NCBI GenBank assembly: GCA_963277665.1
Contig: OY728142.1
Location: forward strand, 6,400,001 to 6,464,000
DNA: 64,000 bases
Source: Viscum album
Lineage: Eukaryota; Streptophyta; Magnoliopsida; Santalales; Viscaceae
Direction: 5' to 3'
Shown here: piece after piece, positions 21,613 to 34,274 of the stretch
How positions within the stretch are numbered: position 1 is the stretch's first letter
How the letters are laid out: each line of letters starts with the position of its first letter
Notes under the pieces: model-generated
What the model saw: the letters and a program-made list of their open reading frames with translations, nothing else
What the model was told of the DNA's origin: nothing
Databases searched by the model: none
Translations under genes and position numbers: made by a program

Positions 21613-22204
21613 TCCAAGCTTCGTGGAGTCCTCACAAAGGGGGTGGCTTTTCACTGGCCATGGTGCTACGGGGCTCCACGAACAGGCTTCATGAAGTAGC
21701 CTCAAAGGATTTGCATTTTCTCTTCCTCTTTCTAAATTTTGGCGCCAAAAAGTGCCCCCCCTAGACTTGGAGATGAGGAGAAAATGAGTGTCAAAGAATG
21801 AGGTTCAATCAGCAAAACTCTTTAGTTAATCTTGAAGAAGGCTTGTGAAGGAGGTGCACAAGGTGGAGAGGCGAGACGCGGGCTGAAAGAACCATAAATC
21901 ACAAGGGGTCATCGCTTATAAATAGGGGAGGCTGAACTCTCTTTTTTCCTTTATTACCTCCATGTTTTGGCATTTAGGGCTCTCGATTTGTGAATCTTCT
22001 TGTACTCCGTGAATTGCGCTTTCGGTTTCGTGGCACACAGTGAGTCTTTAGCTCCATGGTGATGTGCTTTGAGGCTTGTGACTATAGGTAGAGACAGGGC
22101 TTCACGATTTCTATTCTAGGACCAAGATCCTTGAATGGGCTTCACGAACGGTCTTCGAAAAAGTGATTCATGAATCAGAACCAAAAAGGTCCAGATTTCC
22201 AAAA
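21613..22204 (+). other. Background upstream of the decayed ORF, CTTCG-motif rich
   Basis: Continuation of the sequence interrupted at 11127. It contains recurring GCTTCGTGGA, CCACGAACAG and GCTTCACGA-type motifs, then a TATA box at 21917. Probable promoter and leader of the decayed reading frame that follows. Confidence 0.5.
21917..21924 (+). promoter_or_regulatory. Candidate TATA box before the decayed ORF
   Basis: TATAAATA followed by GGGGAGG, about 290-350 bp before the first ATGs of the long decayed frame (22211, 22267). Orientation agrees with that frame. Confidence 0.45.
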
Positions 22205-22266
22205 AACAGAATGGATCACATGGAGAATGCTAAGGGGTCCTTGCGGATGCTGCCCGGAGGGAGGAA

Positions 22267-25042
22267 ATGCCGGATAGATTGGGTATAGGGGAGTTAGTAC
22301 GAATCCATTCTGACCATAATTTTCTTGTAGATCTACTTTCAGAGATTCATAAGGACTATCCGTTGAGCAGGAGGATGCCTCTGTATGGATTTTGCCAAAG
22401 GGATAACATCTTCATCCCTGAAGTGAGTAGGGATGAGCAAACTTATTGGTTCAGGATCATGTCGTACCAGTTCCAATGGTTCAGGGTGGCTGATCGCCAT
22501 GCTCGAGAGGACTTCACACATGTTAATGCTGACTATATATACAATCATTTGAATAAAATTGATGGGAAGGAATTTAAACCAAATACATCTCTCTCATTAT
22601 ACCATGCTATCTTGAAGGCATCCTTAGGGAACCTAGAGAATGGGTGGTCTGATGAGTGGGATCTGTGCTAGGGCGGCAACTTCACAGATGACTAGGCCTG
22701 AGCCTACTGGGTAGGTGCCTCATGCGAAGAATTCAGGGTGAAGTTGAGGCGAGTGGGCCTGTATGAAGCAGCTTGGGCCTCCCAATTCCATATCTATCAG
22801 CAGAAGCAGCTGATGCCATAGTTTCTAAGAATATGGTCTTCGAGTAACAATACCATCCATTTGTACCATGGAGAGGTCAGCATCAGCCTATGAGACCTGC
22901 ATCAGATCTCAGGGGTCCTAATATTGGGGGCGATGTATGATGAGTTCCTCCCCATTATGGGTGCGTGGGAGGATCCAAAGATGATTCCACCTCTGGCGAT
23001 GACATTGATGGACCTAGTGCTGGGAGAGGACAAGAAGTAAGTCAGGTACATCCATTTCAAATGATGGTTCAAGCAGTTCATGAACTTCCAGGAAAATATG
23101 CAGTTCCCTGTGCGGCCTCAGACCAGCCCGAAGGGAGCTCAATGAGGCAAGGAGCAATCGTACTGGAAGATCATGGAGGATAGCCCATGGAATATGTGGG
23201 TATTCAACGTCAGTATCAAGCAGAAACCTGTATTTAGGTTGGCAGCATTCATTGTGGCACTCATCTACAGTTGGATCCTGCATGTCAGAGACACGAACAT
23301 GGGCGTGTGACTGAGCACGTTTATCATGGCATCCATGTTGGCAACATGGGGACAGGTCAATCTCGGGATCCCAATGCTTTCCAAGTTGTATACAATGATG
23401 TGGAATATCAGCCTGGGGAAGAGGCCATAGAGGATATGTGGGCTAGTCCACCTCTTGTATGGGTGTATAATGGCACATGTCAGGGGCATCTATGAATATA
23501 TGAACCCCATTTCCCATCCAAGATCGAATTTTTTCCCAGTCATTCTAAATGAGGTGAGGAGATTTCTAGCCAAGATAACCCTACAAGCAGTGCTAAACTG
23601 GATCTTGAAGGCAGAGGAGTTCAATTTCTACCTGTTCCCATTGCCAACAGGTGTGTTCACAGATGATGGTCGGGGAACGAAAGTGCTTCGGTCCTACCTC
23701 TTTTCCTTTCATGGTGGAGTCCTGGTGGTGTGGGTGGATCGCGAGTCTCTATGTGAGCTATACACCCCACACTGATTTTCAAGGCAGTTTTATTTCATGT
23801 AGAGACTGACCCCACTAGTCAATTTGGGAGTGCTCCATGAGGATCACATGTCTGTGATGAGGCAGATGTGGCTCATGTTCACATGGGAATATGGGAAGAT
23901 GTGGAATGATCTGCATCTGCCAATGGTCGTCTTAGAGCTGGGGAAGGAGTACGCCAAGAGCTGGGAGGCGGCCTACCCCGAGGAGGTGCTGAAGAAGCCA
24001 ACTGTTCGGTCCAGCGATGGGGTGCCTCCCCATCCTCGAGGCTAGAGCCGAAAGGTGGCGAGGACATCTCATTGTGAAGGGGCTGCAGTTTTGATGATGC
24101 CTGCACCGGTCAAAAGGGAGGCATTAGTAGTGGAATTAGTTGTCCCAGAGGAGAAGAGTCGTTCAGAGGGGTGACCAGTTAGGGGGATCCGCAGGATATC
24201 CACCCAGGCTCCGGGGAAGCAGCTGCGCCACATAGACATGCTGGAGAATTTAGTCTTCTTGGAAGCTGGGGACATCTGGGATGTCAACCGACAATTCATC
24301 AACATGTCCGATATGTATCAATACATGAACCATCTCAAGATGTATTTTCCAGGTATAGGCCCAATCAGGGCCAGCTGTGCAGTATCCTAGGTCGAGGCAG
24401 AGCAACACCTGGTCGAGTTGGAGGACTTCATGAACTCTTGGGGTGCCGCGCTTCCAATGATAGATCAGGTAAAAGTATTTCTGGATCGAATGGCCCCTCC
24501 ATAGTTATCAGCTGTGGAATTCATAGAGTGATTTCTTTGTCTTGAATAATTAGATGAATCCTCATAGGGGAGGAGGTCGGTGGAGGGATTCTTCTAGAGG
24601 AGGGTGAAGTTGGTGATTCAGACCCAAAACTTGAAGAATTTGCCTAGGCTCTTGAGGTAAAACCCTATTTCCCTTCATTGGGGTCCATTTATAGGTTACA
24701 TTGGAATCCTCACTAATATTTTTAATATTCAAGAGGGACTTATATACATAACCTATTCCCACCCAACTATAGATACAGCTACAGGCCCTTCAGGATCTAC
24801 ACCTGCAGCTATGGCGATTACCACATCGAGCAGTGCTGAGACACCCATGGTTGTTATTCTGTAGTTATCAGACTTCCAAACAATATATGGAGTACCACGC
24901 CTCGAGGTCCCAATGGAAACCACCCCGGGGCGAGACCGACAATTTGTTCTTTGTAAGTCTCCATTATGAAATTTATGACTTCCGCCCATTGATCAGGTTA
25001 ACTGAGGTCCATGCACTTTTTGGTATGCACAGTTAATCAAGT
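22267..25042 (+). pseudogene. Decayed long reading frame of unknown TE-like protein, part 1
   Basis: One forward frame (22267-24540) can be followed with at least a dozen in-frame stops and no frameshift: 134 codons open at 22267-22671, again open at 23455-23775 and 23824-24045. The translation is globular-looking (RMPLYGFCQRDNIFIPEVS, MSYQFQWFRVADRHARED, VLNWILKAEEFNFYLFP). I do not recognise the family. From 24540 to 25042 coding is uncertain; a Pro/Thr/Ser-rich stretch follows (TAMAITTSSSAETP). Element 3 then interrupts it. GC is higher than in the LTRs. Confidence 0.55.
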
Positions 25043-26530
25043 GGCATTGTAACGCCCCGACCCCAGTTACCCAGAGTCGGTGCATTATTACATAACATTG
25101 GCATGATCACAAGAAAGATCAAATCTCGAATGACCGATTGGTTTAGTAGCCTTGGAAACACTAGATATATTCATAAGTTTTACATTACATCATAAAATGA
25201 AAAACTACTACAACAACATAATGTTTCCACAGTCCACACTATAATCCCCTCATAATATCCCTGCAGGTCATTCATAACTTACATCTTCACATCCTGGGAA
25301 AAATAAAACATAGAAAAGGGGTGAGCTCAAATGCCCAGTAAGGATAACAATATAGCGGAACATTCAAAAATAAGCATAAACATTTAAGGCAATGAATTAC
25401 TAAAACAAAAGCCTTTTAAACTTGAACTTCAACATAGTATGGCAAAAGTAAAATGAAAAAATGCCATTTACTTGTTCACATGGATATTCTACTAATCGAA
25501 TAATCACATGCAAAATCAATAACCACTTTCATAATATTGGAATGCATAATGCCAGACTATCATAACCACATAGCCAAGGCCTCGTGCCAAGACTACAAAT
25601 AAGATTTTGTCAAGCCCTTGTGCCAAGACACTAGTTTGTCTCATGAGACCTACCGATGCATCGAGGAGCTATAGCGGGCTCCACCCGTCACATATTAAGT
25701 CCAATGCATTCCCATATGAAAAGGTTTAAACATAACATAAACATTCGTATTAAAACTAGCATACGAAATATCAATAATTTCACCATAAACTATGAATGGT
25801 ATAAAAATAGAACATCCACAGTCAAACATGTCACAAAACCTTCAATACAATATAGAAGTTTTGTATCATAATAAATCAACTTCAAATAAGCGTAAAATCC
25901 GTCGAAGGATGTTGACATAGATGAAATCAAAACACTTTTTAGAGAAATATCTCTTTCTATTTTTGAAATCATTTAAGAGCCATATAAAATAAAACATTTT
26001 CTTGAAAATATTCTTATAAGCTTTTAAGGGAAGCTTTGACGATTTTATAACGGCGGAAAATAACTGCACCCGCCGTATAAGTTAAAAAAACATTCTTATC
26101 TTAATTCTGTCGAAAAGGTTAAAAATCACCTTGTTTGGAAAACGACGGAAATATTCCCTTATAAACCTCTTATAAAAAGTCAAACAAGGGTATAAATGAC
26201 TTTAACTCATATTCTAGTAAATAGTAAAAATGTTTTGAAATACATTTTTAAGAAACATGGATGTGGATGATAAAGAGATCCCAGTAGATTATTACATATA
26301 AACAACCTCGGATAATGAAGAGATTGTGAAATAACCCTTACCAATTTGGTAACTTATGAAACATACAACCCATGAAAGAGGTATCATACAATGAGTATGT
26401 AAATACACATAAATTAGAGTGTATTACACAAAGAATATAATTATGGGTAGTACATACACCACACAAAAGGGGATGGTGGCAATATGACATGAATCTCACG
26501 GGAATAAGGAGTGAGATGAAAACCCCTTAC

Positions 26531-26565
26531 CTTGTTTTTTCCCTTGGTTGGGGTAGGTTAACCTC
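26531..26565 (-). other. Putative 35-nt leader micro-exon (element 3, 3' LTR)
   Basis: Minus strand TATACAG/GAGGTTAACC ... ACAAG/GTAAGG. Signals are shared with family A although the exon interior is different. Confidence 0.4.
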
Positions 26566-26835
26566 CTGTATAATGGTGAAATAATTGTTATTAAATTATA
26601 CAAGAATCATATACATTAATATGATATCATATATGATCTTTTAATATTGTTTTGATAATAATATCTTAGTATTATCGTTGTTTCGGGTGATAACCAATTC
26701 GTTCTTCTTAAATGTTTGGTTACGTAAGACATGTTTGTAATGGATCTTATTCACAATCAGAATGATATTAACATTATTTTTAACCCTAAAATGAGAATAA
26801 GACTTGAATGGATATGATGGAGGATGGATCTCACC

Positions 26836-26875
26836 GCATTCGTGGAGACGGTAGTCCGTACGTACGCACGAACGC
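26836..26875 (-). repeat. LTR hairpin (element 3, 3' LTR)
   Basis: Minus strand arms GCGTTCGTG and CACGAATGC pair with one G-T wobble; core CGTACGTACGGACTACCGTC. In the 5' LTR the arms are perfect. Degenerate relatives lie at 27040-27053 and 27198-27240 (plus strand GGCGGTAGTCCGC, and AGGCGGTAAG with CGTGAGGCG). Confidence 0.7.
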
Positions 26876-27602
26876 TACTTCCATTTAATTTTTATTTTAA
26901 AAGAATCGAATCCAAATGATACATAGGTATATTACTATTCCAGTATAATATAATATTTTATATATGTTACTTAAGTTCATTAACACCATCCTTTATAGGT
27001 TCCATGTGTGGTATGAACGAGTCATATCATTTTAAGGGGGCGGTAGTCCGCACTTCCTCAAATGAAATTATCGTATGTATATACAACATGAAACGAATAA
27101 TGGTATGAAATAAAATGGAATTACATAATATTATATATAAAATATATATCATTAATATCATATTTAATTACAGTTCCATCATAATGGCCACCATGAGAGG
27201 CGGTAAGATGTATTTGAACAATCATCGTTTCGTGAGGCGTTAGTTTGTCATCCACAGAAACATTATGTTCATCATCCATTAGATGGAGTTGTGTGTATGT
27301 GTAGTTTGAATCCTTCTTATAACAACATCCTAGTATATTGAGGATACTGGTGTTGTTACAAAAGAAAGGAAATAAAAAGAGTTTGGGGGTTGGAGAAGCA
27401 AAATAAATGAAAATAATTTAAGAGAAATTGTTACCTTTAATTTAGGTAACTCACTTTGGTTGGAACCAAAGGACTTCTTGAAATGCTTTCTGCCTAAGGG
27501 GAAGCTTCAAGGAGGAGGAGAGGGATGTGGGGAGCTTAGTTGGGCAGAGTTTGGACGAGCCAAGTGGCTTGAGAGGTGTGAGGAATGAGTAGAATTGGTC
27601 TC

Positions 27603-27610
27603 CTTTTATA
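27603..27610 (-). promoter_or_regulatory. TATA box, element 3 3' LTR
   Basis: TATAAAAG on the minus strand, in the same block as in the other LTRs. Confidence 0.7.
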
Positions 27611-29135
27611 AGGGAGAAGAGGGGCTCTTTAGGAAAGAGTGAAAGTATTACTTTATAATATAATTATATTCGGTTTATAATGGTAAAAAAATAATTGAGG
27701 TCGAAGATAAGATGACTCATATTCTAAATAACATCAACCAATAAGAATTGGACAGGTTTTAGATAATATTTTAATCATTATAATCTTATTTATTTAAATG
27801 ATTTATTAATGAGGTAAACATTGCATCATTATTGTGTCATTAATAATTTAAATTATTTGATGTCTAAAAATTATAAATAAAATATAATTATGTAGGAAAT
27901 CTTTTTATATTTCTAATGAATATTTATAATCGAAAATCCAATATGTATAACCCTATGTAAAAATTGTTCTTCTAAAAGATGTAAGCTTATGCCATTTTTA
28001 TTTTTATTTTAACTTTATTAATATAAAGTGTCCCTACCACATACAAGTGGCTCCAAGGGGTCCCCAAATTGACCCAAGGATGCTCATGGTCGGGTATGTG
28101 TCCACCAATAAGGTTAGGACACGTTTTAGGGTAATTTTGTATTATTATAATATTATTTTTTAACCCTTATTTACCGGATTTACCCTTAACCATGGTAAAT
28201 AAAATATTTACCACAGTAATTATTCAAAATGTCTAAAAATAAAAGTTACCTATTTACACAATTTGGACATCCTGATTCCAAATATGGAATCCATATTTCT
28301 AAATTCAAAACACATAAGTGGCAGAAATTAACTTAAAATTAATTCTCGCTGTCAAAACAAAAAGCGTGTTTTTAAGAGATAATAACTATCAAAAGATTGA
28401 CACTTGTTTATGTTCGGTTTAATTGTAAAATTATGTCCAATGACCAACATTATATTAAATGGTAAAAATATATTCTAAATATACTTTAAAACTACTAAAA
28501 TTCATAATTTATCACTATTAATTATTTTGATTAAAAAAGTTTTTTTTAATTAAAATTTAGTAATTTTCACTATTTATCAAAATATGAAAGTTATCCGAAA
28601 AGTACCAAAATTTCACCTTAGGATAAATTCGATATTCCGAATCCAAAAATGAAGTCCATTTTAAAATATAAAATATATATAATTTCAAAATTTAGGTATT
28701 ACTATTCATAACGGCTAGTTTGATTGGTTGTGGCGTGTGTTAAAACTCAAGGTTGCGTACAACACACGCTACTATTTTATTCAAAGGAAAGCGTACCGTG
28801 GAAGCTTGGGATGTTTCATTTTAAATTTTTTTGATGTCCCAATTTATTCAGATAGTTTAAAATATTTTATTTAAAAAGGTTTCACTATTAAAGTTGATAA
28901 AAGTGCAATACTGAAAATGAATCTGTTCTTGCATTATGACTAAGAAACTCATAATATGGATTTTAAAATTATAAGGATTATATAAAGTTAAAAATGTAGT
29001 TAATGCTATTCATGACCTATTTTAATGGCTTTCATTTTTGTAAGTCATGGTGTGATTGAACTCGGTGTTGCGTGTAGTGCAAGTTATTGAATTATTTTGA
29101 AGAAATAACATACTATGAAATCTTGGGGTGTTACA

Positions 29136-29150
29136 TTCTCCCCTCCTTCA
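29136..29150 (-). other. Polypurine tract, element 3
   Basis: Minus strand AAGGAGGGGAGAA directly before the 3' LTR TG. Confidence 0.85.
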
Positions 29151-30002
29151 ATAAATTGCGTCCTCGCAATTTGATATTGTTCTTCGAAAATAAAAGGTTG
29201 AAAATAGAAAATATATTTGTGGGAAAACCCACATCGGAAATTGGGTTTCTAAAATTTAGTCTTAATATGAGGAAAAGAGAAATGAAAGGGTCACCACCAA
29301 ATTATGATCTCGATTAGAAGAACATTAGTGGCAATTAGAGACATATAATTGGAAAAAAATGTAAATATTTATAGGTAGTGATTGAGGTCATCAATCACAA
29401 ACAAGTATAAAATTGAGGTCCTTAAACTCATCAATCTATGATTATTTTAAATACCATCGGTTCAACAAAACATAGGGTATTGGGATAACACATTTTTGAC
29501 GTTTCAAAATATCTTAGTTGAAATCCCACATCGAAAAATGAATTAATGAGGCCTCTATTTAAAATAAAGAGTGGAAGGTATGAAGATTACGGATAATAAC
29601 ACATACTAGGGTTCCATGTAGGAAAATATGGATATGGAGGAGAAATCTAACCATCAATTATTTGATGGAGAGTGGTAGAGAACATGGCTTATGAAAAGGC
29701 CAAAAATCCCAAAGCCATAAATTAGTGATGATTTAAGGTACCATCTAGGACAACATTTTTGTTCTAAGTTCCTTTTATTAATGTTGAGGAATTTATTTAT
29801 GAGATTGGCTAAGATCATAAGGAGATATACTTACTTTATAATTAGAGTTTTATCCATTAATAAATTCCTACCACAAACTCATCTTTCACCCTAAAAGATA
29901 ATAGAATGTAATTTTTTTTATTTATACTATTCGTACAGGGTTCCAAAATAAATGAATTTATAATTCATCTACCAGATATAAAAAAAACTACATTATTTAA
30001 TC
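29151..30002 (-). other. Element 3 3' internal region, no ORF
   Basis: AT-rich, no supported coding frame. Parts resemble the matching region of element 4. Confidence 0.6.
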
Positions 30003-30120
30003 CAGGACATCTCGTGGGCCAGTGGTAGGTGTTACACCCTTGTCGCCCTTCGGTTGCGGGTTCAAGTCTCGCAGCCTTGCCGGACGCGACGGGTTGCCGC
30101 CCGACCTCCGGGTTGTCCTT
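30003..30120 (+). repeat. tRNA-like module, antisense in element 3
   Basis: A-box TGGGCCAGTGG (30015-30025) and B-box GGTTCAAGTCT (30059-30069) with T-arm pairing GCGGG..CTCGC, followed by the shared tail CGGACGCGACGGGTTGCCGCC. It is the best-preserved Pol III internal promoter match in the window. The tRNA acceptor and anticodon arms are not convincing, so I do not call a tRNA gene. Confidence 0.7.
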
Positions 30121-30690
30121 TTATGGCAATCCAAAATAATCCAAACTAGAACTATCCAAAATACTTCTATCCAAACTCACAGTCCAACATTTATAAGTAA
30201 GTTAAACATAATGTAGAACCTTTTTACCCCGTAATAGCATATGAATACCTTCATCATGTATTCTTTTAATACACCGAAACATCCTGAATTACCATATTCC
30301 TTATTGATTACATTCATGCTCCCTTATTCCATATAAAAAGCTGGATATACTTCATTAATCCAAAAATGTTTTAAACCCCAACAATGATGGAATATACAAA
30401 TCATTAATCAGTTCCATGGTAGTCAAGAATATGCAATATAATTTATCCAAAACAATCACATATTATTCCAAAATCACTACCTCAGTATCAGAACTATATT
30501 ATGATTTATCATTCTCTCAACCATATATTTTCCAAAAATTTATCCTGCTATTGAGTCACTTTTCTTTGTTCCACACAATCTCAAGTCCTTAATGAAATAG
30601 TACTGCAGTACAATCCTTATATACTCCATAATTTTTATAACAAGTACATTGTTGATACAACACTCAATTGACATAATCAACATAAGAACT
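30121..30690 (-). other. Element 3 internal non-coding stretch
   Basis: 570 bp between the tRNA-like module and the gag-like stop. No supported ORF. Confidence 0.6.
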
Positions 30691-31209
30691 CTAATCATTC
30701 CTCTTCATCTGTGGTAGTATCATAACTTGATTATTATCCAATAGCATCATTTGCGGCATAGTCTGATGACTGGGACATAGGTTCGCGTAGTGTCCAAACT
30801 CCTTGCAAATGAAGCATTGTACATTTGAAACCATTTTCTTACCCTTACAGTCATGTACTTTGTGCCCTTTTCCTCCACACTTATAACAAACTCCCATTCC
30901 TTTCAGGCAATTTCCAGGGTGTTTCTTTCCACAGTTACCACATATGGGAAAATTCTTCGTTTCCCTCTTCCCTTTATCCATTTTTCTCTCTTCCATCCTT
31001 TTCTTCTCTTGCTTCCCTTCAAAGCCATAGGACTCAGTAAACTCTTTACTTATCTTATCAACACATGATATTATTTCTTCATATGATGATAATACATGCG
31101 AGACTATTTCTCTTATCAATTCTAGCTTAAGACCATGAAAGATATGATCCTTCCTTCTCTTTGGATCATGTGCATTTCTGGAGTTCTCATTCCTTCTACT
31201 GGGCGCCAT
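30691..31209 (-). CDS. Small gag-like nucleocapsid protein with three zinc knuckles (intact)
   Basis: 172 aa, intact from ATG at 31209. Residues 1-60 include a helical-looking segment (LKLELIREIVSHVLSSYEEI); 65-86 are Lys/Arg/Glu-rich. Three knuckles follow: C90-C93-H97-C101 (CX2CX3HX3C), C108-C111-H116-C121 and C132-C135-H140-C145 (both CX2CX4HX4C). This is the C-terminal, RNA-binding half of a plant Ty3/gypsy Gag without the usual capsid domain. It is the only complete coding region I can support in the window. It probably binds element RNA and may co-assemble with Gag from an autonomous partner (inference). Confidence 0.85.
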   Translation of the reverse strand: MAPSRRNENSRNAHDPKRRKDHIFHGLKLELIREIVSHVLSSYEEIISCVDKISKEFTESYGFEGKQEKKRMEERKMDKGKRETKNFPICGNCGKKHPGNCLKGMGVCYKCGGKGHKVHDCKGKKMVSNVQCFICKEFGHYANLCPSHQTMPQMMLLDNNQVMILPQMKRND

Positions 31210-31696
31210 TTCTAAAAAATGGCATAAACTAGATCAGTTTATGAATCAAAATACATAATCCCATACTTATAAAACACTTAACATAAATTGAACTATTTAT
31301 GGATATAATCCATAATCATAAAAATGTCTCATTTGTGGATGTATATACTCATAAACCCTTCATAATGGTTTGTAAAGAAAATGAGAATTATCCTAAGCAT
31401 ATCCCCCGGGAGTGTCGTAACCAAGAGTGCAGCAAGGCCCGTTGTCGTGCACCAGTTCCCGTTCGAGTCCTGCTCAAAGCGGTGTTTTCGGGTTTTACCC
31501 CTAGGTGCATCTGTGCCAGAGCCGCCTCTACCTGCTCGTATCCAGACAGGGATGTATTGCTCGGAAAACTCACAAAATCTCTACAATATCAAAATTCTAG
31601 GAAGTTCTTCTATACTGATCCTCAAAGTTCATCTTAGGTCTACGTGCTCTAATCAGAGTTTATCTAAATCTAGCTTCCAAGGTTTGTACTAAACTT
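31210..31696 (-). other. Element 3 leader between PBS and gag-like ORF
   Basis: Conserved with 42460-42780 of element 4 (for example the block with AAAACCCGAAAACACCGCTTT). A 61-codon minus-strand frame exists (31573-31388), but it is broken in element 4, so coding is doubtful. Confidence 0.5.
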
Positions 31697-31708
31697 CCTC
31701 TGATACCA
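31697..31708 (-). other. Primer binding site, element 3 (initiator tRNA-Met type)
   Basis: Minus strand TGGTATCAGAGG, two bases inside the 5' LTR edge. Confidence 0.88.
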
Positions 31709-33193
31709 ACTGTAACGCCCCGACCCCAGTTACCCAGAGTCGGTGCATTATTACATAACATTGGCATGATCACAAGAAAGATCAAATCTCGAAAGACCGA
31801 TTGGTTTAGTAGCCTTGGAAACACTAGATATATTCATAAGTTTTACATTACATCATAAAATGAAAAACTACTACAACAACATAATGTTTCCACAGTCCAC
31901 ACTATAATCCCCTCATAATATCCCTGCAGGTCATTCATAACTTACATCTTCACATCCTGGGAAAAATAAAACATAGAAAAGGGGTGAGCTCAAATGCCCA
32001 GTAAGGATAACAATATAGCGGAACATTCAAAAATAAGCATAAACATTTAAGGCAATGAATTACTAAAACAAAAGCCTTTTAAACTTGAACTTCAACATAG
32101 TATGGCAAAAGTAAAATGAAAAAATTCCATTTACTTGTTCACATGGATATTCTACTAATCGAATAATCACATGCAAAATCAATAACCACTTTCATAATGT
32201 TGGAATGCATAATGCCAAACTATCATAACCACATAGCCAAGGCCTCGTGCCAAGAATACAAATAAGATTTTGTCAAGGCCTTGTGCCAAGACACTAGTTT
32301 GTCTCATGAGACCTACCGATGCATCGAGGAGCTATAGCGGGCTCCACCCGTCACATATTAAGTCCAATGCATTCCCATATGAAAAGGTTTAAACATAACA
32401 TAAACATTCGTATTAAAACTAGCATACGAAATGTCAATAATTTCACCATAAACTATGAATGGTATAAAAATAGCACATCCACAGTCAAACATGTCACAAA
32501 ACCTTCAATACAATATAGAAGTTTTGTATCATAATAAATCAACTTCAAATAAGCGTAAAATCCGTCGAAGGATGTTGACATAGATGAAATCAAAACACTT
32601 TTTAGAGAAATGTCTCTTTCTATTTTTGAAATCATTTAAGAGCCATATAAAATAAAACATTTTCTTGAAAATATTCTTATAAGCTTGTAAGGGAATCTTT
32701 GACGATTTTATAACGGCGGAAAATAACTGCACCCTCCGTATAAGTTAAAAAAACATTCTTATCTTAATTCTGTCGAAAAGGTTAAAAAGCACCTTGTTTG
32801 GAAAACGACGGAAAGATTCCCTTATAAACCTCTTATAAAAAGTAAAAAAAGGGTATAAATGACTTTAACTCATATTCTAGTAAATAGTAAAAATGTTTTG
32901 AAATACATTTTTAAGAAACATGGATGTGGATGATAAAGAGATCCCAGTAGATTATTACATATAAACAACCTCGGATAATGAAGAGATTGTGAAATAACCC
33001 TTACCAATTTGGTAACTTATGAAACATACAACCCATGAAAGAGGTATCATACAATGAGTATGTAAATACACATAAATTAGAGTGTATTACACAAAGAATA
33101 TAATTATGGGTAGTACATACACCACACAAAAGGTGATGGTGGCAATATGACATGAATCTCACGGGAATAAGGAGTGAGATGAAAACCCCTTAC

Positions 33194-33228
33194 CTTGTAA
33201 TTTTCCTTGGTTGGGGTAGGTTAACCTC
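33194..33228 (-). other. Putative 35-nt leader micro-exon (element 3, 5' LTR)
   Basis: Minus strand TATACAG/GAGGTTAACC ... ACAAG/GTAAGG, same as in the 3' LTR. Confidence 0.4.
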
Positions 33229-33507
33229 CTGTATAATGGTGAAATAATTGTTATTAGATTATACAAGAATCATATACATTAATATGATATCATATATGAT
33301 CTTTTAATATTGATTTGATAATAATATCTTAGTATTATCGTTGTTTCGGGTGATAACCGATTCGTTCTTCTTAAATGTTTGGTTACGTAAGACATGTTTG
33401 TAATGGATAGATTATATCTTATTCATAATCAGAATTATATTAACATTATTTTTAACCCTAAAATGAGAATAATACTTGAATGGATACGATGGAGGATGGA
33501 TCTCACC

Positions 33508-33547
33508 GCGTTCGTGGAGACGATAGTCCGTACGTACGCACGAACGC
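33508..33547 (-). repeat. LTR hairpin (element 3, 5' LTR)
   Basis: Minus strand arms GCGTTCGTG and CACGAACGC are perfectly complementary (9 bp). The core is CGTACGTACGGACTATCGTC, with a G-T pair in the inner stem. Confidence 0.72.
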
Positions 33548-34274
33548 TACTTCCATTTAATTTTTATTTTAAAAGAATCAAATCCAAATGATACATAGGT
33601 ATATTACTATTCTAGAATAATATAATATTTTATATATGTTACTTAAGTTCATTAACACCGTCCTTTATACGTTCCATGTGTGGTATGAACGAGTCATATC
33701 ATTTTAAGGGGGCGGTAGTCCGCACTTCCTCAAATGAAATTATCGTATGTATATACAACATGAAACGAATAATGGTATGAAATAAAATGGAATTACAGAA
33801 GCTTATATATAAAATATATATCATTAATATAATATTTAATTACATTGCCATCATAATGGCCACCATGAGAGGCGGTAAGATGTATTTGAACAATCATCGT
33901 TTCGTGAGGCGTTAGTTTGCCATCCACAGAAACATTATGTTCATCATCCATTAGATGGAGTTGTGTGTATGTGTAGTTTGAATCCTTCTTATAACAACAT
34001 CCTAGTATATTGAGGATACTGGTGTTGTTACAAAAGAAAGGAAATAAAAAGAGTTTGGGGGTTGGAGAAGCAAAATAAATGAAAATAATTTAAGAGAAAT
34101 CGTTACCTTTAATTTAGGTAACTCACTTTGGTTGGAACCAAAGGACTTCTTGAAATGCTTTCTGCCTAAGGGGAAGCTTCAAGGAGGAGTAGAGGGATGT
34201 GGGGAGCTTAGTTGGGCAGATTTTGGACGAGCCAAGTGGCTTGAGAGGTGTGAGAAATGAGTAGAAGTGGTCTC

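Larger units (their letters stand above)
25048..29135 (-). repeat. Element 3, 3' LTR
   Basis: Plus strand TGTAACGCCCCGACC... to ...GGTGTTACA. The boundary at 29135 abuts the PPT. Near-identical to 31711-35806. Confidence 0.92.

Noticed and set aside
25656..25871. ORF repeated in both element 3 LTRs (also 32319-32534)
   Set aside because: It recurs only because the LTRs are near-identical; it is broken in family B element 4 and lies antisense to the element.
30003..30120. Functional tRNA gene
   Set aside because: A and B boxes and a T-arm are present, but no convincing acceptor stem or anticodon arm can be formed.
30022..30216. Plus-strand ORF over the element 3 tRNA-like module
   Set aside because: A chance frame through the module and its tail, not conserved in the other four copies.
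31299..31692. Plus-strand ORFs of about 110 codons beside the element 3 PBS
   Set aside because: Antisense to the element and not open in element 4; taken as shadows of the conserved leader.
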